Assembly: GCF_014773275.1 (NCBI RefSeq)
Contig: NZ_JACWMW010000001.1
Span: 744,001-808,000 of the forward strand
Length of the DNA: 64,000 nt
Reading direction: 5' to 3'
From: Mucilaginibacter rigui
Lineage (GTDB): Bacteria; Bacteroidota; Bacteroidia; Sphingobacteriales; Sphingobacteriaceae
This document shows, one piece after another, positions 52,444 to 61,249 of the stretch (positions are counted from its first letter, which is position 1; each line of letters opens with the position of its first letter). The position numbers and the translations under genes were made by a program. A model generated the notes under the pieces. It saw nothing but the letters and a program-made list of their open reading frames with translations, did not search any database and had not been told where the DNA came from.

Positions 52444-54576
52444 ATGCAACCCGAAAAATTTTACTACGATAATAAGATTGTACGCAATTTCGGTATAGCT
52501 ACCGTAATCTGGGGCATCATCGGCATGACGGTGGGCCTCATTGTGGCTATACAGCTATTTCACCCGGCAGCAAACATGGGTAACCAATACACCACATTTG
52601 GGCGTATAAGGCCGCTGCATACCAACGCTGTTATTTTTGCTTTTGTAGGCAATGCCATTTTTATGGGCGTATATTATTCCCTGCAACGCCTGCTAAAAAC
52701 ACGTATGTTTAGCGATATTTTAAGCAGTATCCACTTTTGGGGCTGGCAGCTTATCATTGTATCGGCAGTAATTACCTTGCCTTTGGGGCTTACTACCTCG
52801 CATGAGTATGCCGAACTTGAATGGCCTATTGATATCGCTATAACGCTTATATGGGTTGTATTTGGTATCAATATGTTCGGTACCATATTTAAGCGCCGCG
52901 AACGGCATTTATATGTTGCCATATGGTTTTATATAGCCACGTTTGTAACCATTGCGGTATTGCATATCGTAAACTCTTTTGAACTTCCTATATCAGCTTT
53001 TAAAAGTTATTATGTATACGCAGGTGTGCAGGATGCCCTTGTGCAATGGTGGTACGGGCACAACGCAGTTGCGTTTTTCCTGACTACGCCTTACCTGGGT
53101 ATGATGTATTACTTTTTACCCAAAATGGCAAACCGGCCTATATACTCTTATAAATTAAGTATCCTGCATTTCTGGGCCCTTATATTCATCTATATATGGG
53201 CAGGCCCTCACCATTTGTTGTATACCACATTGCCCGAGTGGGCGCAATCGTTAGGTGTGGCGTTTTCCGTTATGCTGATTGCACCAAGCTGGGGCGGGAT
53301 GATCAACGGGTTGCTTACCCTGCGTGGCGCCTGGGATAAAGTACGCGATGATGTTGTGTTGAAATTTATGGTGGTTGGCTTAACCGCTTACGGTATGGCC
53401 ACGTTTGAAGGGCCTTTGCTTTCACTTAAACAGGTAAACGCAATAGGGCACTTTACCGATTGGATAATTGCACACGTACACGTTGGCGCCTTAGGCTGGA
53501 ATGGGTTTCTGACCTTTGCTATACTGTATTGGTTAATACCGCGCATTTATAAAACCGAATTGTACTCTAAAAAAATGGCAGCCTTTCACTTTTGGATTGG
53601 TACGCTGGGCATATTGTTTTATGCGGTGCCTATGTATTGGTCGGGCTTTACACAAGGGTTAATGCTGAAAGAGTTTAATGTCGAAGGCATGCTTAAATAC
53701 CCTAACTTTTTAGAAACTACTATGCGCATATTACCTATGCACGTAATGCGCTCAATTGGTGGTGGCATGTATCTTTTAGGTGTAATTGTAATGGCCTATA
53801 ACCTTTGCCGCACGGCGCTGAGAGGCAAGCTGGTTGCCAATGAAGCTGCCGAGGCTATGCCGCTTGAACCTGTTTACGTAAAACAAACCGGCGACCACTG
53901 GCACCGCTTGCTTGAGCGTAAACCTATTCAGTTAATGATTGTATCACTGCTGGTTATACTGGTGGGCACATTTGTTGAACTAATGCCAACGCTAACCATA
54001 TCATCAAACATACCAACCATTGCCAGTGTAAAACCTTATACGCCGCTTGAGTTGCAGGGGAGGGATATTTATATCCGCGAGGGTTGCGTTAACTGCCACT
54101 CGCAAACGGTGCGGCCTTTCCGGTCAGAAACCGAGCGGTACGGAGAATACAGCAAGGCCGGCGAGTTTGTTTATGATCACCCGTTCCTTTGGGGCTCTAA
54201 ACGTACCGGGCCCGATCTGCAGCGCGAGGGTGGCAAATATGGTAATGCCTGGCACTATAACCACCTGATGGACCCACGGCTGATGTCGCCGGGTAGCATT
54301 ATGCCAAATTACGACTGGCTGCTTAACCAAACACTGGATACCACCACCACGGCATCAAAAATTAATGCCATGCGCAGCCTGGGTGTACCATACGCAATTG
54401 GGTACGATAAAATAGCTAACCGTGATCTTGATAAGCAGGCAAAAGCTATTGCCGATAACCTCGGTAAAGACCACATTAAAGTAAAAAGCGATAAAGAGAT
54501 AGTAGCCATCATAGCCTATCTGCAACGCCTTGGTACCGATATTAAAGCAAACAAAACCGTATCATCTAATAAATAA
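52444..54576 (+). CDS. ccoNO: Fused cbb3 cytochrome oxidase subunits I and II
   Basis: A 710-residue fusion. Residues 1-480 are CcoN with about 12 helices and the His ligands for haem and copper (LHTNAVIF, YGHNAVAFFLTTPYLGMMYY, GPHHLLYT, IAHVHVGALGW). Residues 500-710 are CcoO with one c-type haem motif, CVNCHSQTVRPF (about 548). It reduces oxygen at high affinity while pumping protons. The N-O fusion is typical of Bacteroidota. It carries the inducible promoter at 52346. Confidence 0.96.
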   Translation: MQPEKFYYDNKIVRNFGIATVIWGIIGMTVGLIVAIQLFHPAANMGNQYTTFGRIRPLHTNAVIFAFVGNAIFMGVYYSLQRLLKTRMFSDILSSIHFWGWQLIIVSAVITLPLGLTTSHEYAELEWPIDIAITLIWVVFGINMFGTIFKRRERHLYVAIWFYIATFVTIAVLHIVNSFELPISAFKSYYVYAGVQDALVQWWYGHNAVAFFLTTPYLGMMYYFLPKMANRPIYSYKLSILHFWALIFIYIWAGPHHLLYTTLPEWAQSLGVAFSVMLIAPSWGGMINGLLTLRGAWDKVRDDVVLKFMVVGLTAYGMATFEGPLLSLKQVNAIGHFTDWIIAHVHVGALGWNGFLTFAILYWLIPRIYKTELYSKKMAAFHFWIGTLGILFYAVPMYWSGFTQGLMLKEFNVEGMLKYPNFLETTMRILPMHVMRSIGGGMYLLGVIVMAYNLCRTALRGKLVANEAAEAMPLEPVYVKQTGDHWHRLLERKPIQLMIVSLLVILVGTFVELMPTLTISSNIPTIASVKPYTPLELQGRDIYIREGCVNCHSQTVRPFRSETERYGEYSKAGEFVYDHPFLWGSKRTGPDLQREGGKYGNAWHYNHLMDPRLMSPGSIMPNYDWLLNQTLDTTTTASKINAMRSLGVPYAIGYDKIANRDLDKQAKAIADNLGKDHIKVKSDKEIVAIIAYLQRLGTDIKANKTVSSNK

Positions 54577-54580
54577 TATC

Positions 54581-54772
54581 ATGTTTAAGCAGTTTACAGA
54601 ACACATTACCGGCACACAACAATACCTGTTGTTTTCCCTAAGCATATTTATGGTCTTCTTCATCGTGGTAAGTGTATTACTTATCCGCCTTAAAAAGCAG
54701 CATGTAGAACACATGAGCGGAATGCCCTTAAACGATAACACATTGGAAACAGAAAAAAATATGCAGCCATGA
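54581..54772 (+). CDS. ccoQ: CcoQ-like small membrane subunit
   Basis: A 63-residue protein with one membrane helix (QYLLFSLSIFMVFFIVVSVL) and a charged tail, between ccoNO and ccoP, as CcoQ usually is. The sequence itself is not distinctive; the name rests on position. It shares ATGA with ccoP. Confidence 0.75.
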   Translation: MFKQFTEHITGTQQYLLFSLSIFMVFFIVVSVLLIRLKKQHVEHMSGMPLNDNTLETEKNMQP

Positions 54773-55683
54773 AGCCTCTTAAAGCAATCTTACTATTTTT
54801 TATACTCCTGGCCGTACAACCTGTTTTAGCAGAGGATCAAAGCCTGACATCGGCCCAGTTAATGAACTATTGGGGCTATGGCGCAATTATGTTAATGCTG
54901 GTGCTTTTCCTGGTAGTGCTGCTTGTTTTATTGCGCACTTTTAAGGTGCTTACCATGGCCATAATGGGCCGTAAGGCCTATGTCGATATGTTGGCCGAAG
55001 AGAAGGCTTTAAAAATGAAGGATAAGAAACCAAAGGTGAATGTGGTTGAAAAACTTTTATCACTTAAGCCATTATCCGAAGAGAAATCAATCCTGATTGA
55101 GCACGATTACGACGGGATACAGGAGTTGGATAACCCAACGCCGGCCTGGTTTATGGTATTGTTTTATTCAACCATTGTATTTGCGGTAGCTTACCTTTTA
55201 ATATACCATGTATTTGGTATAGGGCAATTGCAAAACGCCGAATATGCTACCGAGATGAATATAGCTGCAAAAGAACGCACCTTGTACCTGGCAAAGGCTG
55301 CAAACCGTGTAGATGAAAGCAACGTAAAGCTAAGTACAGACGCGGCAGTATTATCCGCCGGTGAGGCCGTGTTTAAACAAACATGCGCGCCATGCCACGG
55401 CGACCACGCGCAGGGTGTTGTTGGCCCCAACCTTACAGATGATTATTGGCTGCACGGGGGTAAAATAGGAGATATTTTTAAAACAATTAAGTACGGCATA
55501 ACCGCTAAAGGGATGCCTACCTGGGAAAAACAGTTAACGCCCAAGCAAATTGCCGATGTATCCAGCTATATAAAATCATTACATGGCAGTAATCCCGCAA
55601 ACGCTAAAGAAGCACAGGGAACAAAAGAGGTTGACGATGCGGCAGGTGCTCCAGAGAAAACCGCAATGGTTATTAAGAAATAA
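54769..55683 (+). CDS. ccoP: cbb3 oxidase subunit III, one haem motif
   Basis: A 304-residue protein with signal peptide, two membrane spans (LMLVLFLVVLLVLL, and FMVLFYSTIVFAVAYLLIY with PTPAWF before it) and a single c-type haem motif, CAPCHGDHAQGVVGPNL (about 205), with axial Met likely in GMPTWEKQL. Proteobacterial CcoP has two haem domains; one is the usual Bacteroidota form. Passes electrons to CcoNO. Confidence 0.93.
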   Translation: MKPLKAILLFFILLAVQPVLAEDQSLTSAQLMNYWGYGAIMLMLVLFLVVLLVLLRTFKVLTMAIMGRKAYVDMLAEEKALKMKDKKPKVNVVEKLLSLKPLSEEKSILIEHDYDGIQELDNPTPAWFMVLFYSTIVFAVAYLLIYHVFGIGQLQNAEYATEMNIAAKERTLYLAKAANRVDESNVKLSTDAAVLSAGEAVFKQTCAPCHGDHAQGVVGPNLTDDYWLHGGKIGDIFKTIKYGITAKGMPTWEKQLTPKQIADVSSYIKSLHGSNPANAKEAQGTKEVDDAAGAPEKTAMVIKK

Positions 55684-55685
55684 AC

Positions 55686-57065
55686 ATGTTTGTAAAAGAT
55701 AATATTGACCAGCCTTTAACCGTAGAAAGCGGCAGCCGTAAATGGATGTATCCGCTTATTCGTAAAGGTAAGTTTTACCAATACCGTAGCTGGTTAAGTT
55801 ACGCTTACCTGATTGTTTTTTTTGCAGGCCCGTTCATCAGGATAAACGGGCAGCCGCTATTGCTGTTGAATATATTGGAACGGCGGTTTGTAATACTTGG
55901 CCAGGTTTTCTGGCCGCAGGATTTTTTCTTGTTTGTATTGGCTATGCTTGCTTTTATAGTTTGTGTGGTGCTGTTTACCATAGCATTCGGCCGTATCTTT
56001 TGCGGATGGATCTGCCCGCAAACCATCTTCATGGAAATGGTTTTCCGCAAGGTAGAGATCTGGATAGAGGGCGATCATAAAAAAAGGAAACAACTTGATG
56101 CCGGGCCCTGGACAAAAGAAAAGATCAGCAAAAAAACCGTTAAGCATGTGCTGTTCCTTATTATTTCCTTCTTTATAGCCAATACATTTTTGGCTTATAT
56201 TATTGGAAGCGAAAATTTATTAAAGATCATCACCGAACCGGTTAATATGCACTGGTCGGGCTTTTTTAGCATTTTAATATTTACCACTGTATTTTACCTT
56301 GTTTATAGCCAGGTACGCGAGTTGGTTTGTACCGTAATATGCCCTTATGGCCGTTTGCAGGGGGTACTAACAGATAGTCACACCTTAAATGTTGCTTATA
56401 ACTATCCCCGCGGCGAACCCCGCGGGAAACTAACCCGCGGACCGGAAACCCCGAAAGGGGATTGTGTTGACTGTGGCTTATGTGTAGATGTTTGCCCTAC
56501 AGGGATAGATATCAGGAAGGGGAACCAAATGGAATGCATCAACTGCACAGCCTGCATAGATGCATGCGATTACGTAATGGAAAAGATCAATAAACCGTTA
56601 AACCTCATCGGGTTTTATTCGGAAGAAATGATAGTTGGGAACAAACGCCCGTCTTTTACAGGGCGTATGGCAGGCTATAGTGCCATCATAATTATTTTGC
56701 TTGGTGCGCTCACCTGGTTTGTATTTCAGCGCAGCGATGTGGATGTTACGCTGTTACGTTCGGCTGGCATGCTTTACCAGGAGCAGGCGGGTGGGTATAT
56801 CAGTAATGTTTACAATGCGGATATTATTAACAAGACCGATAAGCGACAAACCATCACCCTGGTTGCTGCCGACCCCGTAGTTAAAATTAAATACCTGCAA
56901 GCACCGGGCGCGCTCGAAAAAGAAGGATCTGCTAAAGCCGTATTCTTTTTAATGATACCGGCGGGTAGTATCCATAAAGCCAAAACGGATATAGCCATAA
57001 AAGTTATGCAGCAAAATAAAGTGCTTGCCACCATTAACACAACATTTATAGGTCCTGTAAACTAA
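55686..57065 (+). CDS. ccoG: Cytochrome oxidase accessory protein CcoG
   Basis: A 459-residue membrane Fe-S protein (FixG/RdxA). CGWICPQTIFMEMVFRKVE (about 107) and ICPYGRLQGVLTD are followed by two 4Fe-4S motifs: CVDCGLCVDVCPTGIDI (about 260) and CINCTACIDACDYVM. A C-terminal Ig-like domain follows the last helix. CcoG reduces copper for oxidase assembly. It starts 2 nt after ccoP. Confidence 0.96.
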   Translation: MFVKDNIDQPLTVESGSRKWMYPLIRKGKFYQYRSWLSYAYLIVFFAGPFIRINGQPLLLLNILERRFVILGQVFWPQDFFLFVLAMLAFIVCVVLFTIAFGRIFCGWICPQTIFMEMVFRKVEIWIEGDHKKRKQLDAGPWTKEKISKKTVKHVLFLIISFFIANTFLAYIIGSENLLKIITEPVNMHWSGFFSILIFTTVFYLVYSQVRELVCTVICPYGRLQGVLTDSHTLNVAYNYPRGEPRGKLTRGPETPKGDCVDCGLCVDVCPTGIDIRKGNQMECINCTACIDACDYVMEKINKPLNLIGFYSEEMIVGNKRPSFTGRMAGYSAIIIILLGALTWFVFQRSDVDVTLLRSAGMLYQEQAGGYISNVYNADIINKTDKRQTITLVAADPVVKIKYLQAPGALEKEGSAKAVFFLMIPAGSIHKAKTDIAIKVMQQNKVLATINTTFIGPVN

Positions 57066-57074
57066 AAGAGAATC

Positions 57075-57488
57075 ATGAATTGGGGAAAAGGAATAATATT
57101 AGGGATGTGTTTATTTATGGCCTTCATAGTGGGGATGGTGGTGTTTATGTTTCGCCAGCCGGATGATTATGACAAGCGCTATTATGAAAAAGGCCTGGCC
57201 TTTGATGCCGATTATAAAAAAGAAAAACAGGTAATTATTGATAATGCCAAACCAGCCATCGGTTTAACTAAAACCCAGCTGCAGGTAAAATTTGCCACGC
57301 CGGTTAACGGTACAATAAATTTTGTAAGGCCATCTGACGGAAAGTTGGATAAGAAGATAGAATTACCGGGCACAGCAGCAGTAAATATACCGCTTTCCGG
57401 TTTGTTGGCGGGGCAATGGCAGCTTGTAATAGAGTGGACCGCAAATGGCCATGCATATTTATATAAGCAAGAGGTTTTGTTGCCATGA
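57075..57488 (+). CDS. ccoH: FixH/CcoH family protein
   Basis: A 137-residue protein with one N-terminal membrane helix (GIILGMCLFMAFIVGMVVFM) followed by PDDYDKRYYEKGLAFDADY, a FixH hallmark, and a beta-rich periplasmic domain. It helps assemble cbb3 oxidase. 9 nt after ccoG and sharing ATGA with the next gene. Confidence 0.9.
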   Translation: MNWGKGIILGMCLFMAFIVGMVVFMFRQPDDYDKRYYEKGLAFDADYKKEKQVIIDNAKPAIGLTKTQLQVKFATPVNGTINFVRPSDGKLDKKIELPGTAAVNIPLSGLLAGQWQLVIEWTANGHAYLYKQEVLLP

Positions 57489-58171
57489 GTTTTAATGAAA
57501 CAGCATTTTTAATAGGCTTATTTGGCAGTGTGCATTGCATAGGCATGTGCGGCCCGCTGGCCTTTGCCATACCCGTACAACCTAACCGTGGCTGGCTAAT
57601 TATTATGGATAAGCTTATCTATAATTTGGGGCGCACGCTTAGTTATGCGCTGCTGGGGCTATTGGTAGGCTTGTTGGGTAAGCAGTTGTGGCTGTATGGT
57701 TTACAGCAAAGTGTAAGCATTATAAGTGGTGTTTTAATCATTATGGCAGCCACATCAAAACTGATGCGTAAACCACTTACACGCGGGCGCTTTACAAACA
57801 GGCTTTTACAGCCGGTAAATAATTTATTGGCATACGCGTTAAAGCAACGCTCGGGCCATTTAATAGTAGGCATACTAAATGGTTTTTTGCCATGCGGGTT
57901 TGTATATGTAGCACTTATTGGCGCGGTAAATACGCCATCGGTTTTTGGCGCGGTGCAGTATATGTTTTGGTTTGGTTTGGGCACCATACCGTTAATGCTG
58001 GCTGCTACTGCTGGCAGCGGCTTTATTAATATAGGCGTTCGCCGCAGGTTAAACAGGGCAGTACCTTACTTTATGCTCTGCCTGGGCGTTTGGTTTGTTT
58101 TAAGGGGGCTCGCACTTAATATTCCCTATTTAAGCCCCCAGATAAAAGCTGTACCTGCGGTTTGCAAATAG
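57485..58171 (+). CDS. SafE/UreH-like membrane protein, cbb3 cluster
   Basis: A 228-residue protein with six hydrophobic helices and GSVHCIGMCGPLAFAIPV near the N-terminus, the mark of the UreH/SafE-like family found in many cbb3 clusters. A Cys-x2-H-x3-CGP pattern suggests metal handling; several family members are named CcoH2 or CopG-like. Copper delivery to the oxidase is inferred. The loop FLPCGFVYVALIGAV in the second half repeats the motif. Confidence 0.88.
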   Translation: MSFNETAFLIGLFGSVHCIGMCGPLAFAIPVQPNRGWLIIMDKLIYNLGRTLSYALLGLLVGLLGKQLWLYGLQQSVSIISGVLIIMAATSKLMRKPLTRGRFTNRLLQPVNNLLAYALKQRSGHLIVGILNGFLPCGFVYVALIGAVNTPSVFGAVQYMFWFGLGTIPLMLAATAGSGFINIGVRRRLNRAVPYFMLCLGVWFVLRGLALNIPYLSPQIKAVPAVCK

Positions 58172-58194
58172 CCTCATTAACCGTAATTAAAAAT

Positions 58195-58260
58195 GTGCCT
58201 ACCATCACATTTTTGGCTGATAAGCATCATGGCAGGAGGATCCTGTTCTGGCCATATTTG
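58195..58260 (+). promoter_or_regulatory. Variant FNR-like site plus -7 box, 44-nt spacing
   Basis: GTGCC-TACC-ATCAC (58195-58208) departs from GTGAC-N4-GTCAC at two of ten positions, but 44 nt later stands CATATTTG (58253-58260), as at the other sites. It lies within a longer inverted repeat, AAAAATGTG-N8-CACATTTTT (58189-58214), which could also be a terminator for the cco operon. Confidence 0.5.
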
Positions 58261-58289
58261 CATCAGTAAGAAACAAAATCAATAACATT

Positions 58290-58640
58290 ATGGCAACTCT
58301 TAAAACAATATCAACATCAAACTGGGCCACAGATACGCATACCAATACCCAACACACAACTTTAAAAGACAGATTTAACGCATTTGCCGATAGCCAGAAA
58401 GATCGCCATACTTTATGGTTTATGGTATCGCTGATATTTATGGGCGTAATGATATTGCCTGTACCCGCAGTGCTTATGTACTATTTTAATGCACCTATAA
58501 TTGTACTTGGCGTAACCATGTTTTGCTTTTTTGCAAATATCATAGCCAACATGGGTGGCGAGGGCATCCGCACTACAATCTTCTTTTTCGCAGCCAGCGT
58601 ACTTATTCACCTGGCTATGATATTAGCATTTGTTATTTAA
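58290..58640 (+). CDS. Small membrane protein of unknown function
   Basis: A 116-residue protein with a soluble N-terminal 40 residues rich in Thr and Asn, then three likely membrane helices (FMVSLIFMGVMILPVPAVLM, APIIVLGVTMFCFFANIIAN, TIFFFAASVLIHLAMILAFV). I do not recognise a family. Alone on its transcript, between a probable FNR-like site and a terminator (58664-58688), so it is probably made under low oxygen. It may associate with the respiratory chain; that is only from context. Confidence 0.7.
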   Translation: MATLKTISTSNWATDTHTNTQHTTLKDRFNAFADSQKDRHTLWFMVSLIFMGVMILPVPAVLMYYFNAPIIVLGVTMFCFFANIIANMGGEGIRTTIFFFAASVLIHLAMILAFVI

Positions 58641-58663
58641 TATTTATACCCCTAATTAATTTG

Positions 58664-58688
58664 AAGCGGTTAACCACCGCTTTTTTTT
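58664..58688 (+). terminator. Terminator after small membrane protein gene
   Basis: AGCGGT-TAACC-ACCGCT is a 6-bp stem with a 5-nt loop, then eight T residues (58681-58688). Confidence 0.85.
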
Positions 58689-58715
58689 ATAATTCATAAT
58701 TTTTATAAAATTATT

Positions 58716-60497
58716 ATGCTTCACAAATTTCATATCCCTGTTCTGGGCCTTGGTTTTTCAATAGATACCCCTTTAAAAGTTGCCAGATACGGCATATCGT
58801 CGGTTGTTTCGGTGGTTGATGACGATTTGATAGAACGCATGCGCGAGTTTCACTGCCTGCAAAATGATATGTTGTACCACCCCATTGCTAAAACAGAACC
58901 TGATGCCCGGGCACGAAGGATAACTGCTTACCTGAACCTGTTAAACGAATTGGTGAATACGCAGTTTGATGACCTGCTGAGGCAGCCGTTTACCGGGGAA
59001 AATGATATAGACCAGTATTTTAACCTGTTGCCGGTTTCGTCGCCCATTAAACAGGGGTATGAACTGATGAATGAGTATCCTGAAGGCGAAAGCAAACAAA
59101 TTTTTGGCCGCATCCTAAAAACAAGGATGCAAGTTGGCGCAATTGATGTAAACATTATGGCCAAAGTTGATAAGCTGAATTTTGACGCCAACGGCGATTA
59201 TGCCGGCGACGAAAATTCTGACGCATTATCGGCCCTGCGTGCTTTTGCAATGAGCGACCTGGATTCGTCGGTTGTGTTATCGGCAGGGATGAACCCGCGC
59301 CTGTACAGCTATATAGAAAAGTTCGGGGATTTTTTCCCGGATAAAAACGGGCGCTTGAAAAAAAGGATCATATTAAAGGTGAGCGACTACCGATCGGCTT
59401 TTATACAGGCAAAATTTTTGGCCAAAAAAGGTTTATGGGTATCTGAGTTCAGGATCGAATCGGGCCTTAACTGTGGCGGCCATGCCTTTGCCACCGATGG
59501 TTTGTTACTTGGCCCAATACTGGAGGAGTTTAAATTAAAGCGCGGCGAGATGCAGGAGGAACTGTACGCGCTTTACCTGGGGACGTTATTGACCAAGGGA
59601 CTGGTTTGCGATAAAATGCCTCCGCAACGTTTAAGCGTGCAAGGTGGAATAGGTACCGCCAATGAGAATGATTTTTTGATACAGCATTATCAACTGGATG
59701 CCACCGGCTGGGGCAGCCCTTTTTTATTGGTGCCCGAGGTTACCAATGTTGATGATGAAACGCTAATGCACCTGGCCGGCGCTACGCAGGATGATTTTTA
59801 TTTGAGCAACTCATCACCGCTTGGTATTCTGTTCAATAATTTTAAAAATAGTTCGGCCGAGCGCCAGCGATTGCAAAGGATAGAACAGGGCAGGCCGGGC
59901 AGCCCCTGTACCAAAAAGTACTTGTGTACCAACACCGAATTTACCGAGCAACCCATTTGCACAGCATCACGTAAGTACCAGGCCTTAAAGATATTTGAAC
60001 TGCAGGCGGCCGCAATAAACGATGACGAATACCAGGCAAGGTATGAAGCCATTACCGAGAAGGTATGCCTGTGCGAAGGTTTATGTGCGTCGGTATATAT
60101 TAAGAATGGGTTGCTAAAACCTAAGGAGAGCACCGCCGTTACCATTTGCCCGGGGCCAAACCTGGCTTACTTTAAAAACATTTACTCGTTAGAGCAGATG
60201 GTTAAACATATTTATGGTGATGAAGATCTGTTGAAAAATACGAACAGGCCCAATATATTTATTAATGAGCTTAACCTGTACATAGATTATTTGAAGAAAG
60301 ATATTGCCCTGTATGTTCAAACCCTGAACGAGAAAAAAGGCAAGTACCTTATTAAATTTAAAGAGCAGCTGCAGCAGGGTATTAATTACTATAAACAACT
60401 CATACCAAAGCTTACTAACGAAACACAAGCCTATATAGAAAATACCTATCGCGAACTAATACTATCTGAGCAACAACTTTCGTTACTTGATTTATAA
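58716..60497 (+). CDS. Unknown protein, possibly flavoprotein-like with Cys cluster
   Basis: I do not recognise a named family for this 593-residue protein. LGLGFSIDTPLKVARYGISS at the N-terminus and VSEFRIESGLNCGGHAFATD (about 240-260) recall the glycine-rich turn of nitronate monooxygenase-like TIM barrels that bind FMN. LSVQGGIGTANENDFLIQHY would be another barrel strand. Past residue 395 come clustered Cys residues, C-x5-C-x10-C, C-x-C-x3-C and a final ICPGP, which could bind an Fe-S cluster. The last 100 residues are helical. It starts 2 nt before the YoaK-like gene (60500). An oxygen-sensitive reductase is a guess from context. Confidence 0.6.
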   Translation: MLHKFHIPVLGLGFSIDTPLKVARYGISSVVSVVDDDLIERMREFHCLQNDMLYHPIAKTEPDARARRITAYLNLLNELVNTQFDDLLRQPFTGENDIDQYFNLLPVSSPIKQGYELMNEYPEGESKQIFGRILKTRMQVGAIDVNIMAKVDKLNFDANGDYAGDENSDALSALRAFAMSDLDSSVVLSAGMNPRLYSYIEKFGDFFPDKNGRLKKRIILKVSDYRSAFIQAKFLAKKGLWVSEFRIESGLNCGGHAFATDGLLLGPILEEFKLKRGEMQEELYALYLGTLLTKGLVCDKMPPQRLSVQGGIGTANENDFLIQHYQLDATGWGSPFLLVPEVTNVDDETLMHLAGATQDDFYLSNSSPLGILFNNFKNSSAERQRLQRIEQGRPGSPCTKKYLCTNTEFTEQPICTASRKYQALKIFELQAAAINDDEYQARYEAITEKVCLCEGLCASVYIKNGLLKPKESTAVTICPGPNLAYFKNIYSLEQMVKHIYGDEDLLKNTNRPNIFINELNLYIDYLKKDIALYVQTLNEKKGKYLIKFKEQLQQGINYYKQLIPKLTNETQAYIENTYRELILSEQQLSLLDL

Positions 60498-60499
60498 AG

Positions 60500-61249
60500 A
60501 TGTTACAGCATATTGGGCATAAACGTACTAACGCTCATAACATAAAACTTGCGGCACTACTCTCCCTAACTGCGGGGTTTGTAAACGCCGCGGGTTTTTT
60601 GTCGTTTATGGTGCTTACTACAAATGTAACCGGGCATGTTGCCTTGTTTGCAGAAAAGCTTGCCGGTGGCGATACACAATCGGCATTGGTGGTGGGGGCA
60701 TGGATGCTGCTGTTTTTTGCAGGGGCGTTTGTATCCAGCATGATCATTAATATGGTTGGCCGCAACCAGCGTTATGCTTATACCTTACCTATTATTATTG
60801 AAATTATAATATTGGTTGTAGCCGGTAGTAACCTGCACTGGTTTGCTACAACAATTTCAAATAATAGGGTTGCTGCCGGTAGCCTGCTGTTTGCTATGGG
60901 TTTGCAAAACGCAATGGTATCTATTATATCAGGATCGGTGGTTCGTACCACACATTTAACCGGGATGTTTACAGACCTGGGCATTGAGCTGGCCGCCAGT
61001 TTGTACGGTAAAGGTACCGATAAGAAAAACGCTGTTTTATATGGTAAGATGTTTTTACGGCTGGTAATTATATTTTTCTTTTTCGCCGGATGCATTGCAT
61101 CATCTTATATTTTCCACGCCCTGCATTACAAAACTTTTTACATACCGGCAGGGCTGCTGGTTTTTGGCATGTTGTTAGATATCTTCAGAATAAAAACCAT
61201 TAAATTTTACAGGCGGGTAAAACACGCTTTAAACAGCCATGCTGAATAA
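60500..61249 (+). CDS. YoaK-like DUF1275 membrane protein
   Basis: A 249-residue protein with about six hydrophobic helices. DUF1275 hallmarks are LSLTAGFVNAAGFLSFMVLT followed by TNVTGHVA, and SLLFAMGLQNAMVSIISGSV with VRTTHLTGMFTDLGIEL. Its function is unknown. It starts two bases after the unknown gene at 58716 ends, so the two are co-transcribed. Its 3' end overlaps the convergent hemN by 21 nt. Confidence 0.9.
   Translation: MLQHIGHKRTNAHNIKLAALLSLTAGFVNAAGFLSFMVLTTNVTGHVALFAEKLAGGDTQSALVVGAWMLLFFAGAFVSSMIINMVGRNQRYAYTLPIIIEIIILVVAGSNLHWFATTISNNRVAAGSLLFAMGLQNAMVSIISGSVVRTTHLTGMFTDLGIELAASLYGKGTDKKNAVLYGKMFLRLVIIFFFFAGCIASSYIFHALHYKTFYIPAGLLVFGMLLDIFRIKTIKFYRRVKHALNSHAE

Noticed and set aside
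58189..58214. AAAAATGTG-N8-CACATTTTT as only a terminator of the cco operon
   Set aside because: It may stop transcription, but the inner 14 bp fits the regulatory motif and the 44-nt spacing to a box, so I list it as a promoter element.
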